Part shown: piece after piece, positions 14,456 through 22,250 of the stretch
Numbering within the stretch: the stretch's first letter is position 1
How the letters are laid out: each line of letters opens with the position of its first letter
Assembly (NCBI GenBank): GCA_019309565.1
Contig: JAFDFZ010000037.1
Span: 1-36,963 of the forward strand
Direction: 5' to 3'
DNA from: Deltaproteobacteria bacterium
Lineage (GTDB): Bacteria; Desulfobacterota; Desulfobacteria; Desulfobacterales; SURF-15
Length of the DNA: 36,963 nucleotides
The notes under the pieces: generated by a model
Seen by the model: only the letters and a program-made list of their open reading frames with translations
Told to the model about the DNA's origin: nothing
The model's database searches: none
Translations under genes and position numbers: made by a program

Positions 14456-15528
14456 GCAGAGGCTCTTTTCCTTTTTCCGGGCAGCATGTGCCATGCAATG
14501 CTTGCAAGCCAGCGAAAATATTCTTGCCGGCAAGGAACATAAGATTTTGAAAGCGGGGAGCTTCTCCACGCTCGCCAGATTCCCGGTCCTAAATTGCTGC
14601 TGTTCCGACACAAGCGAAACCAGGTCATGCCCGCGGCAATCGACATGCCCTTTGGCGTGTACTTCCCGGATCGGACGGCAGCCTGAATGATTTGGCGAAT
14701 CCAGGCTTCGGCTCGATGAACCTCATCCAGGCTGGACATTCGACGGCCTCTCCCGACATGGTGGTGAAAAGCTGCTTCACGGATGTTGACTGAAATGCCG
14801 ATCTTGTTCAGGTGCCGTGTCAACAGAGCCAAGGTCTGTCGTGTCATGGCCTCCTTCGTGGTGGCCGTGATGTTTTCCGCATGGACCCGCATGGAAACCA
14901 GGGCTTTCGGTAAATTGTCCAGGTTGCAAAAGTCGGCAACCCGGCTCCACAGCTCGTAATCTTCCGTTCGGGTATAAGTGGGATCGTAGCGCAGGCCATA
15001 CGCCTCCAATAACGATCTTCTTATCATGACCGTAGGGTGAAAAAACGGTGTGTCAAAAAGAAGGGTCGCTTTCACGGCCTCGGGCCCGGTGGGTTTCCTC
15101 TCGATGACCGGTACCTGATCTCCGAAAAGCCGGACCCATGAACCCAGTATACCGATCTCCGGGTTCCTGTCGAGGAAATTTACCTGGCATGCCAGCCTTT
15201 CAGGATGCGCCTTGTCATCTGCGTCCATGCGCGCGATGTATTCTCCCCGGGCCATTTCCAGGCCCCGGTTCAGGGTCAAGGCGACACCCAAGTTGCCGGG
15301 ATTCCGCTCCAGTCGGATTCGCGGATCGGCATAGCCGCGCACCACTTCCACGCTGGCATCTGTCGAGCCGTCGTCCAGGACCAGAAGCTCAAAGCCTTTG
15401 AAGGACTGCCTAAGAATGCTCGGGATGCACTCGCCCAGAAACCCGGCCGCGTTGTATACCGGCATCAAAACAGTGACACGAGGTGAATTGGAATTCAAAT
15501 ATAGACCTTCTTCCTCTACCCTTGCCAC
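14452..15528 (-). CDS. GT2 family glycosyltransferase
   Basis: A protein of up to 358 residues with a classical GT-A N-terminal half: VLMPVYNAAGF near 20-30, LDDGSTDAS at 51-59, GEYIARMDADD at 95-105 and a TEDYELW acceptor/catalytic motif near 188-194. The C-terminal 120 residues are basic and hydrophobic and probably associate with the membrane. The family transfers sugars to lipid-linked acceptors in O-antigen and capsule pathways. The start is uncertain. The GTG at 15528 lacks a Shine-Dalgarno, whereas a TTG at 15498 has GAAGAAGG 7 bases upstream and would give 348 residues. The gene follows a 136-base gap and ends with an ATGA overlap with the radical SAM gene. Confidence 0.87.
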   Translation of the reverse strand: MARVEEEGLYLNSNSPRVTVLMPVYNAAGFLGECIPSILRQSFKGFELLVLDDGSTDASVEVVRGYADPRIRLERNPGNLGVALTLNRGLEMARGEYIARMDADDKAHPERLACQVNFLDRNPEIGILGSWVRLFGDQVPVIERKPTGPEAVKATLLFDTPFFHPTVMIRRSLLEAYGLRYDPTYTRTEDYELWSRVADFCNLDNLPKALVSMRVHAENITATTKEAMTRQTLALLTRHLNKIGISVNIREAAFHHHVGRGRRMSSLDEVHRAEAWIRQIIQAAVRSGKYTPKGMSIAAGMTWFRLCRNSSNLGPGIWRAWRSSPLSKSYVPCRQEYFRWLASIAWHMLPGKRKRASA

Positions 15529-15664
15529 TGCGCTTCAGCCCATATCTTACATCAAACACCGGTTCGGTCTACGATGTTTGAGACACCGGCGAACAGTTAC
15601 ATTACCGGAACCTAACCGTTTATCCTATGTATTCGGTAAAATGTGTCGGATCGGATTCCTGCGA

Positions 15665-16804
15665 TTATTTTTTATTCCGAGAATGTTTTTTCATCAGCTG
15701 ACGAAAGATTTCCTCATGCTTTTCAATCCATGTTTGCACATCGAAATACTGCACCGCCCTTTTTCGCGCCGCAGTGGCAAAATGCTCATAAGAATTCCAT
15801 ATTCGGATAACAGCCTGGGCCAAACCCTCAGGATCCGGAGGGTGATCCCGTTTCCAGTCTGTCGGTGCCGGCAAGCCGACCCCGGCTTCATCCCCCACCA
15901 GTTCGGTAACGCCACCACTGGCCGAGTAAACCACGGGCAGTCCGCAGGCTAAAGCCTCTGTAACGAGCCGTGGGCAGGGATCGTTGTATTTCGTGTGGAC
16001 CAGAACATGATGTCGCTGAAAAAGGGCAGAGGCTTCGAGCTGGCTATACTCCTCTTTGAACACAATTTGTTCGATAACCCCCAGCTCTCCGGCAAATCGA
16101 CGAGCTTCTTCAATGCATTCTCTTTTAGATTTTTTCCAGGTATACCGGCCGGCCACCGTTAACCCCGCATCTGGGATGCGTCTTTTGAGATGCGCCATCA
16201 TCTCAATCGCAACACGAACCCGGTAAAAGTGTTGATGGCTTCCCGATAAAAGCAGTCTCAACCTCTCAGGCCTGTGCGAAGTGGGGGTGAAGAACCGCGT
16301 GTCCACCGGGTTATAGAGAATCGTCCACGGGACATGACAGCTTCCAAGAAAAATGTCTGCACTCTTTTTGCAAAATTGGCTCTGGTAGATGACATAGTCC
16401 GCTAGCTGCAGAAGAAGCCGCAGTGTCCGGTTGGTTCGTTCCCAGCCGGGTCCATGCCATGCGGGATAGGCCACCCCGTTTTGGTTGAGAATGAAACCCA
16501 CATTGTGGCGTTTAGCCTCCCTAACCATAAAACCAGGGAAAATCGGCAAGGCGCTGCTGGCAAGATATAAGAGGTTGGCCCTCTTTGTGGTATTCGGAAA
16601 CCTTTCGCATAAATCCTGAAATTTTATTATAGCGCCCCCGCTTTTCTCTGCACGTGACGGAATTCGCTCATGTCCGTAAAAAACTAGAGGGGTAGTTTGG
16701 CTGTTATATTTTGTCTTTTTCCAGCGTCGTTTTTCCAAAACGAATCTTTCGCAAAAAAGCCAGGATAGATGCAGGAATGATTTGATGCTATAAACAAAAT
16801 TCAT
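15665..16804 (-). CDS. GT4 family glycosyltransferase
   Basis: A 379-residue GT-B protein. The N-terminal domain contains the GGAIIKFQDL segment (about 56-65) and LLYLASSALP. The hinge reads ILYNPVDTRFF near 161-171. The C-terminal Rossmann domain has LLLSGSHQHFYRV, LTVAGRYTW and DPCPRLVTEALACGLPVV, in which the usual E-x7-E motif has Asp instead of the first Glu. SASGGVTELVG completes the nucleotide-sugar site. Retaining sugar transfer in the cytoplasm is expected. The ATG at 16804 follows directly after the TGA of the preceding gene, with no spacer. The three consecutive GT4/GT-B genes from 15665 to 18900 look like a unit that builds successive linkages. Confidence 0.85.
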   Translation of the reverse strand: MNFVYSIKSFLHLSWLFCERFVLEKRRWKKTKYNSQTTPLVFYGHERIPSRAEKSGGAIIKFQDLCERFPNTTKRANLLYLASSALPIFPGFMVREAKRHNVGFILNQNGVAYPAWHGPGWERTNRTLRLLLQLADYVIYQSQFCKKSADIFLGSCHVPWTILYNPVDTRFFTPTSHRPERLRLLLSGSHQHFYRVRVAIEMMAHLKRRIPDAGLTVAGRYTWKKSKRECIEEARRFAGELGVIEQIVFKEEYSQLEASALFQRHHVLVHTKYNDPCPRLVTEALACGLPVVYSASGGVTELVGDEAGVGLPAPTDWKRDHPPDPEGLAQAVIRIWNSYEHFATAARKRAVQYFDVQTWIEKHEEIFRQLMKKHSRNKK

Positions 16805-17920
16805 TCAATTTTCAATGACTTCCCGAACAAAAGCAGCATGTGCTTTAGAAACTATAGAAGCGGCGTAAAAATTCCGGATAACCATGCAGGCTGCCTGTTG
16901 CTCTCGATCCCAATCCAACCTACCGGAAAGGATCTCATCGAAAGCGGCATGCCATTCAGCCTCATCTTTGCACACGCGGATTCCTTTACCGTCCGCCCTT
17001 TCGGCAAGGTCCACATAACTGGGTTGATCGCTGCAGACAACCATCCTCCCCCTTGCCATCGGTAACGCAATCTTCCATTCAGTGTGGCCCATATTGTACG
17101 TGTTATCTAGAAAACGAGGTGAAATGAAGATGCCGCCTTGATCATATATGGACATCAGGCTTTGAAGCCCATTGAAAGGATAAATCTCGCATTCCATCTC
17201 CGCTAAAAGGTGCTTTAGCCGGCTTTGCCACGGTTCGTAGATTTTGGCCAGGGCCTCCAGGGAGTTGGTTACCAACTTTAATCTCACTCTGCTCTTAAAT
17301 CGCCGGAGCAACTCTTCAATCCTGAGCAGTTCAAACAGCTTGACGGCTTCACCAGACCAGAGCAGCGTTAGAGGCTCGTTCCGATCCGGTTTCCAACCGC
17401 TTTTACCCGCGATGAAGTGATCCGGGACATTGTCCGGAATCCATGCCGCTTTCACAGCACAAGCCTGAACAACCTTGTGAAGGTGCCAAGAGTCTGCAAT
17501 AACCGCATCGCAGTCTCGAACCATGGCAAGGGCCTGTTCACGTTGATTTTCCGTTGGCGCCATGCCATGGTAATAGAAGGTTCCTGAAGGTGGAGTGATA
17601 TAGTCCACGTTAAGGTCAAAGAATCGCTTGCACCCCTTGCTTCTCATACGATGGGCGAGCTTCAAACAGTCTTTGTTCATAGATTTCAAGAATACCAATG
17701 CATCATATCGCCTCCCGAGCCGATAGACTTCATAATAAAGGTCTGGTTCAAATTGGTTTATATTGCTGGAAATCCAGCGGAAACGGGCATGATATACTGA
17801 ACTTTTTCCTTTCCAACCGATGAGCAACGGTCGAATGGTCAGCCGTGAAAAACAATTTCTAAAAGAAGGTACCAGGCCGTCGAAAACAAAACCGATTCGT
17901 TTTTTTTGTTTTAATATCAC
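16805..17920 (-). CDS. Divergent GT-B fold glycosyltransferase
   Basis: A 371-residue protein with a GT-B outline: an N-terminal Rossmann-like half ending in CDAVIADSWHLHKVV (about 136-150) and IPDNVPDHF, then a C-terminal half with LTLLWSGEAVKLFEL, IYPFNGLQSLMSIYDQGGIFISP (about 247-270), a WKIALPMARGRMVVCSD segment in place of the usual E-x7-E region, and SYVDLAERADGKGIRV. The arrangement resembles GT4 enzymes, but the key Glu pair is not obvious. The exact family is therefore uncertain and catalytic activity is inferred. The GTG start at 17920 overlaps the preceding stop (GTGA). Confidence 0.68.
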   Translation of the reverse strand: MILKQKKRIGFVFDGLVPSFRNCFSRLTIRPLLIGWKGKSSVYHARFRWISSNINQFEPDLYYEVYRLGRRYDALVFLKSMNKDCLKLAHRMRSKGCKRFFDLNVDYITPPSGTFYYHGMAPTENQREQALAMVRDCDAVIADSWHLHKVVQACAVKAAWIPDNVPDHFIAGKSGWKPDRNEPLTLLWSGEAVKLFELLRIEELLRRFKSRVRLKLVTNSLEALAKIYEPWQSRLKHLLAEMECEIYPFNGLQSLMSIYDQGGIFISPRFLDNTYNMGHTEWKIALPMARGRMVVCSDQPSYVDLAERADGKGIRVCKDEAEWHAAFDEILSGRLDWDREQQAACMVIRNFYAASIVSKAHAAFVREVIEN

Positions 17921-18900
17921 TGCCGATCGGCGAGAAGACGTTGAACGATCCGAACGTAGTCCGAAGCCATCCGAACGCCGTTCGGCATGCCATCCAGTAC
18001 CAGTCGCCTCATCTCCCTGTATCGCACCCGCATCTCTTCAATTGCAGCTGTTAGCGTTTCCTCGCGAAATCCGATACCGTATTTTTTCCCTGCCTCGACG
18101 ATACCACCGCCGTTCTCGTGATAAAGGAGTGGAAGCCCACACTGTGCACCCTCCACATGGTGCATGCCGCAGGGTTCCCAGAGGCTTGCGGTAACATAAA
18201 CATGGCACTGTCGGAGCAGGTCGGCCAACTTCCTACCCGATGCGGGCGAAAAGGTCCTGGCACTGCGCCAGTTTATATCGGTCGGCCACCGTCCAATGAC
18301 CCACAATTCGGTATCTTTTAGATCGCCATCGGCGATCATGTCATCGATCATTTTGTATACGGGAAATCCTTTCATGGGATTGGCCGACCAGTGATGGGTG
18401 ACGAGACGCAGTGGACAGTTGCCATCATATTTGTTGCCTCCGACTGGGTGGAACACCGAAGGATCCGCTGCATTGTAGATAACTCGGTGGGGGCGAGATG
18501 GATCGAACCATCGTTGAATAAAGTAATCTCGTAGCCATTCCGAAATGAAAACCGTGTAATCCGCTGTTTCGTTGGACTGGTGCAGCAATTCGTCCATGAA
18601 AGTCGTGCCCTTCCGTTGGTCGCATTCGTTGATACGATGGATGACCTTCACACCGTTGTTCTTGCGCCGGTAATCAAGGATCTCCTTCAACCCAAATGCC
18701 TTTGCCTGAAGATCATCCCTTGGATCGACCAAGAAAATAGCATCTACTTGCCCTCTAAGGCTGAAACTATGGCGGATGCCACAATGTCGTAGTGCGATGA
18801 TAAACTGCTTTACAAATACGCTGCTCCCCCCCCAGGATCCTGGAACAGCGTGCATGTTTATCGCAACTTTTGCTAGGTGTCTATTTAATGGAAGCCGCAA
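17917..18900 (-). CDS. GT4 family glycosyltransferase
   Basis: A 327-residue GT-B enzyme. GSWGGSSVFVKQFIIAL near 21-37 is the donor/acceptor loop typical of the GT4 N terminus, and RVIYNAADPSVFHP near 138-151 is the hinge. RLVTHHWSANPMKGF, ELWVIGRWP and WEPCGMHHVEGAQCGLPLLY follow. The last holds a full E-x7-E motif, and NGGGIVEAG completes the site. The TTG start at 18900 is well supported by AAGGAG 8 bases upstream. A 95-base gap separates it from the AT-richer GT2 gene before it, so this is where base composition changes back. The product probably acts in the cytoplasm on the growing lipid-linked glycan. Confidence 0.83.
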   Translation of the reverse strand: MRLPLNRHLAKVAINMHAVPGSWGGSSVFVKQFIIALRHCGIRHSFSLRGQVDAIFLVDPRDDLQAKAFGLKEILDYRRKNNGVKVIHRINECDQRKGTTFMDELLHQSNETADYTVFISEWLRDYFIQRWFDPSRPHRVIYNAADPSVFHPVGGNKYDGNCPLRLVTHHWSANPMKGFPVYKMIDDMIADGDLKDTELWVIGRWPTDINWRSARTFSPASGRKLADLLRQCHVYVTASLWEPCGMHHVEGAQCGLPLLYHENGGGIVEAGKKYGIGFREETLTAAIEEMRVRYREMRRLVLDGMPNGVRMASDYVRIVQRLLADRQ

Positions 18901-18995
18901 TTAACAAACTCCTTTTATACGATCTAATAAAAGAATGATAATTTTTCGGGTCATTATTTCATGAATGTATTGAAGGGATATTTTCTATTATCAAA

Positions 18996-19790
18996 CTATT
19001 CATTTGGGAAAAACGGCGTTACATCTTTAAACACTAAAGGACCTCGTGCATATCTTTCGAGTTTCCACTTTGAAACAGGTTGGCGTCCAAAAAGGATTCG
19101 TAACATCCACTCTCTGATTCTTATTCCATGAGATTCAGTGATATTTGGTCGCCCAGAAACACAATTTGAAGTTTTTCGATCTAATGAACTGCGCCATGTA
19201 AAGCAAGCGTGCAAACAACGAAAATAGGAATCATCAAATTGTATTTCTTTGTATAGGTCATATCTTAATGATTCATTGAATCCATTTTTAAAACAAATAG
19301 TTCCACCTTTAAGTCTTTCTCCACGGGGGTTTTTCCAGGATTCAATAATTGAGAAATTGTACAGCTTGGTCATACTTCGAGATGGTGGCGCCAAGAAACC
19401 CTTGGCGTACCCCTTTTTTTCGTTAATCTCCGTACAATTTAATACGTTACCAAATATGACCCACCATCTATCATAATTTCCTTTCTTCAAACGTTCCTTA
19501 AAAAGCTTTAATCCACCTGGATCATAAATTTCATCACCATCAACTGCGAATATCCAATAATCACCATTAACATAGGGTAAAAGAAATCCATGAGAACAAT
19601 CAACATCCCGAATTCTTTGCAATTCGATATGGCAAAACTCTGCCGCTAGCCGAGTCAAAATTTCAAAGGTATTATCTTTTGATTTGTTATCAAGTATAAT
19701 AATTTTATCACAAAATTGAACAATGTTTCTAACAACCCTTTCAATAAACCGATCTTCATTTTTAACTAAAACAATACCAATGACTTTCAT
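18996..19790 (-). CDS. GT2 family glycosyltransferase, WaaE/KdtX-like type
   Basis: A 264-residue small GT2 protein. IVLVKNEDRFIERVVRN (about 7-23) and IILDNKSKDNT (about 31-41) are typical of the subfamily that includes lipopolysaccharide core WaaE/KdtX-like enzymes. The metal-binding motif is VDGDEIYDP near 83-91. A cluster of cysteine- and aromatic-rich sequence follows (about 180-205), and the tail is basic. The DNA here is distinctly AT-rich compared with flanking genes, which suggests a separate origin. The ATG at 19790 has only a weak purine-rich upstream element. The gene lies 51 bases after the methyltransferase gene. The sugar transferred is unknown. Confidence 0.78.
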   Translation of the reverse strand: MKVIGIVLVKNEDRFIERVVRNIVQFCDKIIILDNKSKDNTFEILTRLAAEFCHIELQRIRDVDCSHGFLLPYVNGDYWIFAVDGDEIYDPGGLKLFKERLKKGNYDRWWVIFGNVLNCTEINEKKGYAKGFLAPPSRSMTKLYNFSIIESWKNPRGERLKGGTICFKNGFNESLRYDLYKEIQFDDSYFRCLHACFTWRSSLDRKTSNCVSGRPNITESHGIRIREWMLRILFGRQPVSKWKLERYARGPLVFKDVTPFFPNE

Positions 19791-19841
19791 TGCAATTTCT
19801 TAACCTAAATAAAAAGCGGTACATGTAATGTTTCAGGCATG

Positions 19842-20852
19842 TCAATCATATATCCAATTACGCATCTGACGATAAATCCTGATTGGAAGCATTTGGCCCC
19901 ACAACCGCTTCCGTTCCATCGGACGGATAAATGCTAATATTCTCATAGCCTCATCTCGATTCTCCCACGGTGAAATATTAATAGTTAAGGATGGTTTCCA
20001 TAGCGAATAGATATGCTCGTCTCCACGAATCAGACTAAAACCACAGCGTTCCATTACTTGTCTTAATGTGCGTAAACAATAGGAGTATACATGAAAAGTA
20101 TTAAATATAAATATGGGGTCGGGGGACCATTTGAAAAAATTCAATACTCCAGGAACCTCAATAAAGATAAGACCATCATCGGAAACTAAATCTCGAAGCA
20201 GCTTTCCTTCAGCAAATGGATCCAACATATGCTCAAAAACATGGCGAAGAATTACAAAATCATATCTACTTTCCATTTCGTTAAGAGCCTCTCTAATTCC
20301 ACCATGCCGCAGGTTAAGGCCCGTAAATTCTCTTCCAGCACTGATAATATCTCTATCAAAATCATATCCAACCAGCAGGGCTCCCTTTCCTTTTAGATGC
20401 TGGAGCCCCGCCCCATATGAGCATCCTATTTCAATTATCCGCATACCTTTTATATCAGGAACATACTCAAAAATAGTTCTAGCAAAAGCCACACTCCTCT
20501 TAATGCTGAGGTTGAAACGCTCTCGTGTGATATTACTTTGACCTGTTTGCAAACTCCAAAAATGTCCTTCATAGATACGCCTATAAGTATCATGATCCCA
20601 TCTAGGAGATACCCGAATAAGACCACAATACATACAAATCAAATGGTTACTTGGTATGCCCCAACGGTCAATAGTAGCCAGAAGTAGGCTTTCATCATCC
20701 CTTCCGCAGAGACATGGTACTGATAAGCGACGGCAATTAGAGACTGTTTTAATAATAGAACTACGGGCTTTGGCGCGTTCTCCAACTATGTAATTATGAT
20801 AATCAGTACGTCTTTGATATCTCTTTCCTAAAATTGGTTTTTTTTCGTTCAC
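19842..20852 (-). CDS. Class I SAM-dependent methyltransferase with N-terminal Cys motif
   Basis: A 336-residue protein. Four cysteines near 47, 49, 73 and 76 (CLC and CMYCG) form a probable zinc-binding knuckle like that in front of many sugar or lipid methyltransferases. The SAM-binding Rossmann core follows: MRIIEIGCSYGAGLQHL is motif I, VGYDFD the acidic loop, FVILRHVFEHMLDP motif IV, and LIFIEVPG the later strand. It probably methylates a sugar hydroxyl or carbon, either in the repeat unit or as a chain-terminal cap. The GTG at 20852 lies inside the 3' end of the preceding GT4 gene (50-base overlap), so translation is probably coupled. The gene is in the AT-rich segment. Confidence 0.83.
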   Translation of the reverse strand: MNEKKPILGKRYQRRTDYHNYIVGERAKARSSIIKTVSNCRRLSVPCLCGRDDESLLLATIDRWGIPSNHLICMYCGLIRVSPRWDHDTYRRIYEGHFWSLQTGQSNITRERFNLSIKRSVAFARTIFEYVPDIKGMRIIEIGCSYGAGLQHLKGKGALLVGYDFDRDIISAGREFTGLNLRHGGIREALNEMESRYDFVILRHVFEHMLDPFAEGKLLRDLVSDDGLIFIEVPGVLNFFKWSPDPIFIFNTFHVYSYCLRTLRQVMERCGFSLIRGDEHIYSLWKPSLTINISPWENRDEAMRILAFIRPMERKRLWGQMLPIRIYRQMRNWIYD

Positions 20853-21990
20853 TATATCTTTTTTCCTCAGGAATCGTTAAATCTGGACAGATCTCCTTTA
20901 CCATAGAGAATAACTTTCTATGAAAAATATTGATATCCAGATGACGAACCACATGATCTCGAGCCGTGGCCCCGAGTCTACTTCTAAATTCTTTATTTAA
21001 AAGAGTAAAAGACAAAGCCTCGGCTAGAGTGCCCGGATTCTGGGGTGGTATAAAAAGGCAATTTTTCCCATCAACAAATCCATAACCGGAAACATTGGCA
21101 CCTATTCGATTTGCTACAACCGTTTTCCCCATTGCCATAGACTGGAGCATAACTGTCGTCCCCCCGGAATAAGTGTTATCTTGAACAGGTAAAGCTACAA
21201 CAGAGCCGAGAGAGAGATATTCTCGAATTTCTGACATGGGAACATCTGTATTTACCTGGACATTTGCCGGAACGCCTTGAAAACGACTAGCATGTTCTTT
21301 AGAAGTGATAACCAAAAAACGCGAATTTTTTAAACGCCTGGCAGCATCAAAAAGGGTGAAGAAATCTCTGAAACGGTCAGCACCGATACTTACAACGTCC
21401 CAAACAGGAGTTCGCATCTCTGGGTAGAAATATTTTGTATCAACACCGGCAGGAATAAATTTTATATTACCACTGACGCCATATTGTTCTTGCAAGATCT
21501 TGGCTTCTGGATAGCTCAAAGGAACTATTCGTGCTAAGCGGCTCAAGGCGTATAAAAATTTATTTAAAATGAAAGGATTAGAAAAATAACATATTTTTTC
21601 CGGCAAACCTATTGGAATATACAGAACGGGTTTCCAAGGGCACAATTTAGAAATCATCATATAGAGCAATGGAAACATAATTCGATCTGAATAGGCAACG
21701 ATCGCTTGAGCTTGCCATAAAAACTTCCAAACGGGTATCAGCCAGTCTAAGTTACCGGCATACCCTCCTAAACAGCGTATAATTAGCCGATAAAATTTTC
21801 CGATTATTCGTGAATAGTTAAAACCATCCGTTAGGTTATGCTTAACGTGAATATTGTTATCTATAAAAAAATCAAGACCATAAAAAAGATACCGTTCAGC
21901 ACAGGTTTCACCCTTTAACACTGACTCCAATGCATTAAGGCGCACCGAATCAGGTGGCAACAAAAAAAGAATGGTACTTCTTCTTTTCAT
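20803..21990 (-). CDS. GT4 family glycosyltransferase
   Basis: A 395-residue GT-B protein. The hinge region KFIPAGVDTKYFYPE lies near 177-191, then VVSIGADRFRDFFTLFDA (donor-domain start), RFLVITSKEH, and VVALPVQDN followed by YSGGTTVMLQSMAMGKTVVA, which is the E-x7-E region with Gln in place of the second Glu. GYGFVDGKNCLFIPPQNP completes the nucleotide-sugar site. A retaining cytoplasmic sugar transferase is expected. The ATG at 21990 follows a 260-base gap after the ABC transporter gene. The gene marks the 5' end of the AT-rich segment and overlaps the methyltransferase gene by 50 bases. Confidence 0.82.
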   Translation of the reverse strand: MKRRSTILFLLPPDSVRLNALESVLKGETCAERYLFYGLDFFIDNNIHVKHNLTDGFNYSRIIGKFYRLIIRCLGGYAGNLDWLIPVWKFLWQAQAIVAYSDRIMFPLLYMMISKLCPWKPVLYIPIGLPEKICYFSNPFILNKFLYALSRLARIVPLSYPEAKILQEQYGVSGNIKFIPAGVDTKYFYPEMRTPVWDVVSIGADRFRDFFTLFDAARRLKNSRFLVITSKEHASRFQGVPANVQVNTDVPMSEIREYLSLGSVVALPVQDNTYSGGTTVMLQSMAMGKTVVANRIGANVSGYGFVDGKNCLFIPPQNPGTLAEALSFTLLNKEFRSRLGATARDHVVRHLDINIFHRKLFSMVKEICPDLTIPEEKRYSERKKTNFRKEISKTY

Positions 21991-22250
21991 GTGAAGACTT
22001 ATTTTACTTGCTCCAATTTCTTAAGGCATATGCTTGACATAAAGAAAGTGCAGGGTTATTAAATCTCTAGTATCAATTAATCTGCTAGATGAAATGTCCC
22101 GCTACAGATAAGGTTCACTTTAGGAATCAGCAAACTATTTGAGAAAATTAGGGATCGTTGAAAAGATATGAACCACTGCGTATGAAAAAGTATGTACTGT
22201 GATGTGAAACTGCGAAGGTCATGAGGCCTTTCCCTATCTTGATTTATAAG
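21991..22250 (-). other. 260-base intergenic gap between ABC transporter and GT4 gene
   Basis: This is the longest clear non-coding gap in the window. It is AT-rich and has no open frame with coding character. No convincing sigma70 promoter could be assigned. A short near-palindrome around 22218-22233 (AAGGTCATGAGGCCTT) is too weak to call a terminator. Its position at a composition change makes it a possible internal operon boundary. Confidence 0.4.

Noticed and set aside
14456..14611. Longer radical SAM protein with an extra N-terminal CKHC motif
   Set aside because: This part overlaps the upstream GT2 gene in another frame. The ATG at 14455 with an ATGA overlap gives a normal-length protein.
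15529..15664. Inverted-repeat/regulatory element in the gap before the GT2 gene
   Set aside because: Related CCGGTGT elements occur, but they form neither a consistent stem nor a spaced promoter. The gap is only 136 bases.
22210..22240. Possible rho-independent terminator after the ABC transporter gene
   Set aside because: The near-palindrome AAGGTCATGAGGCCTT has short imperfect arms and no following T-run on the minus strand.
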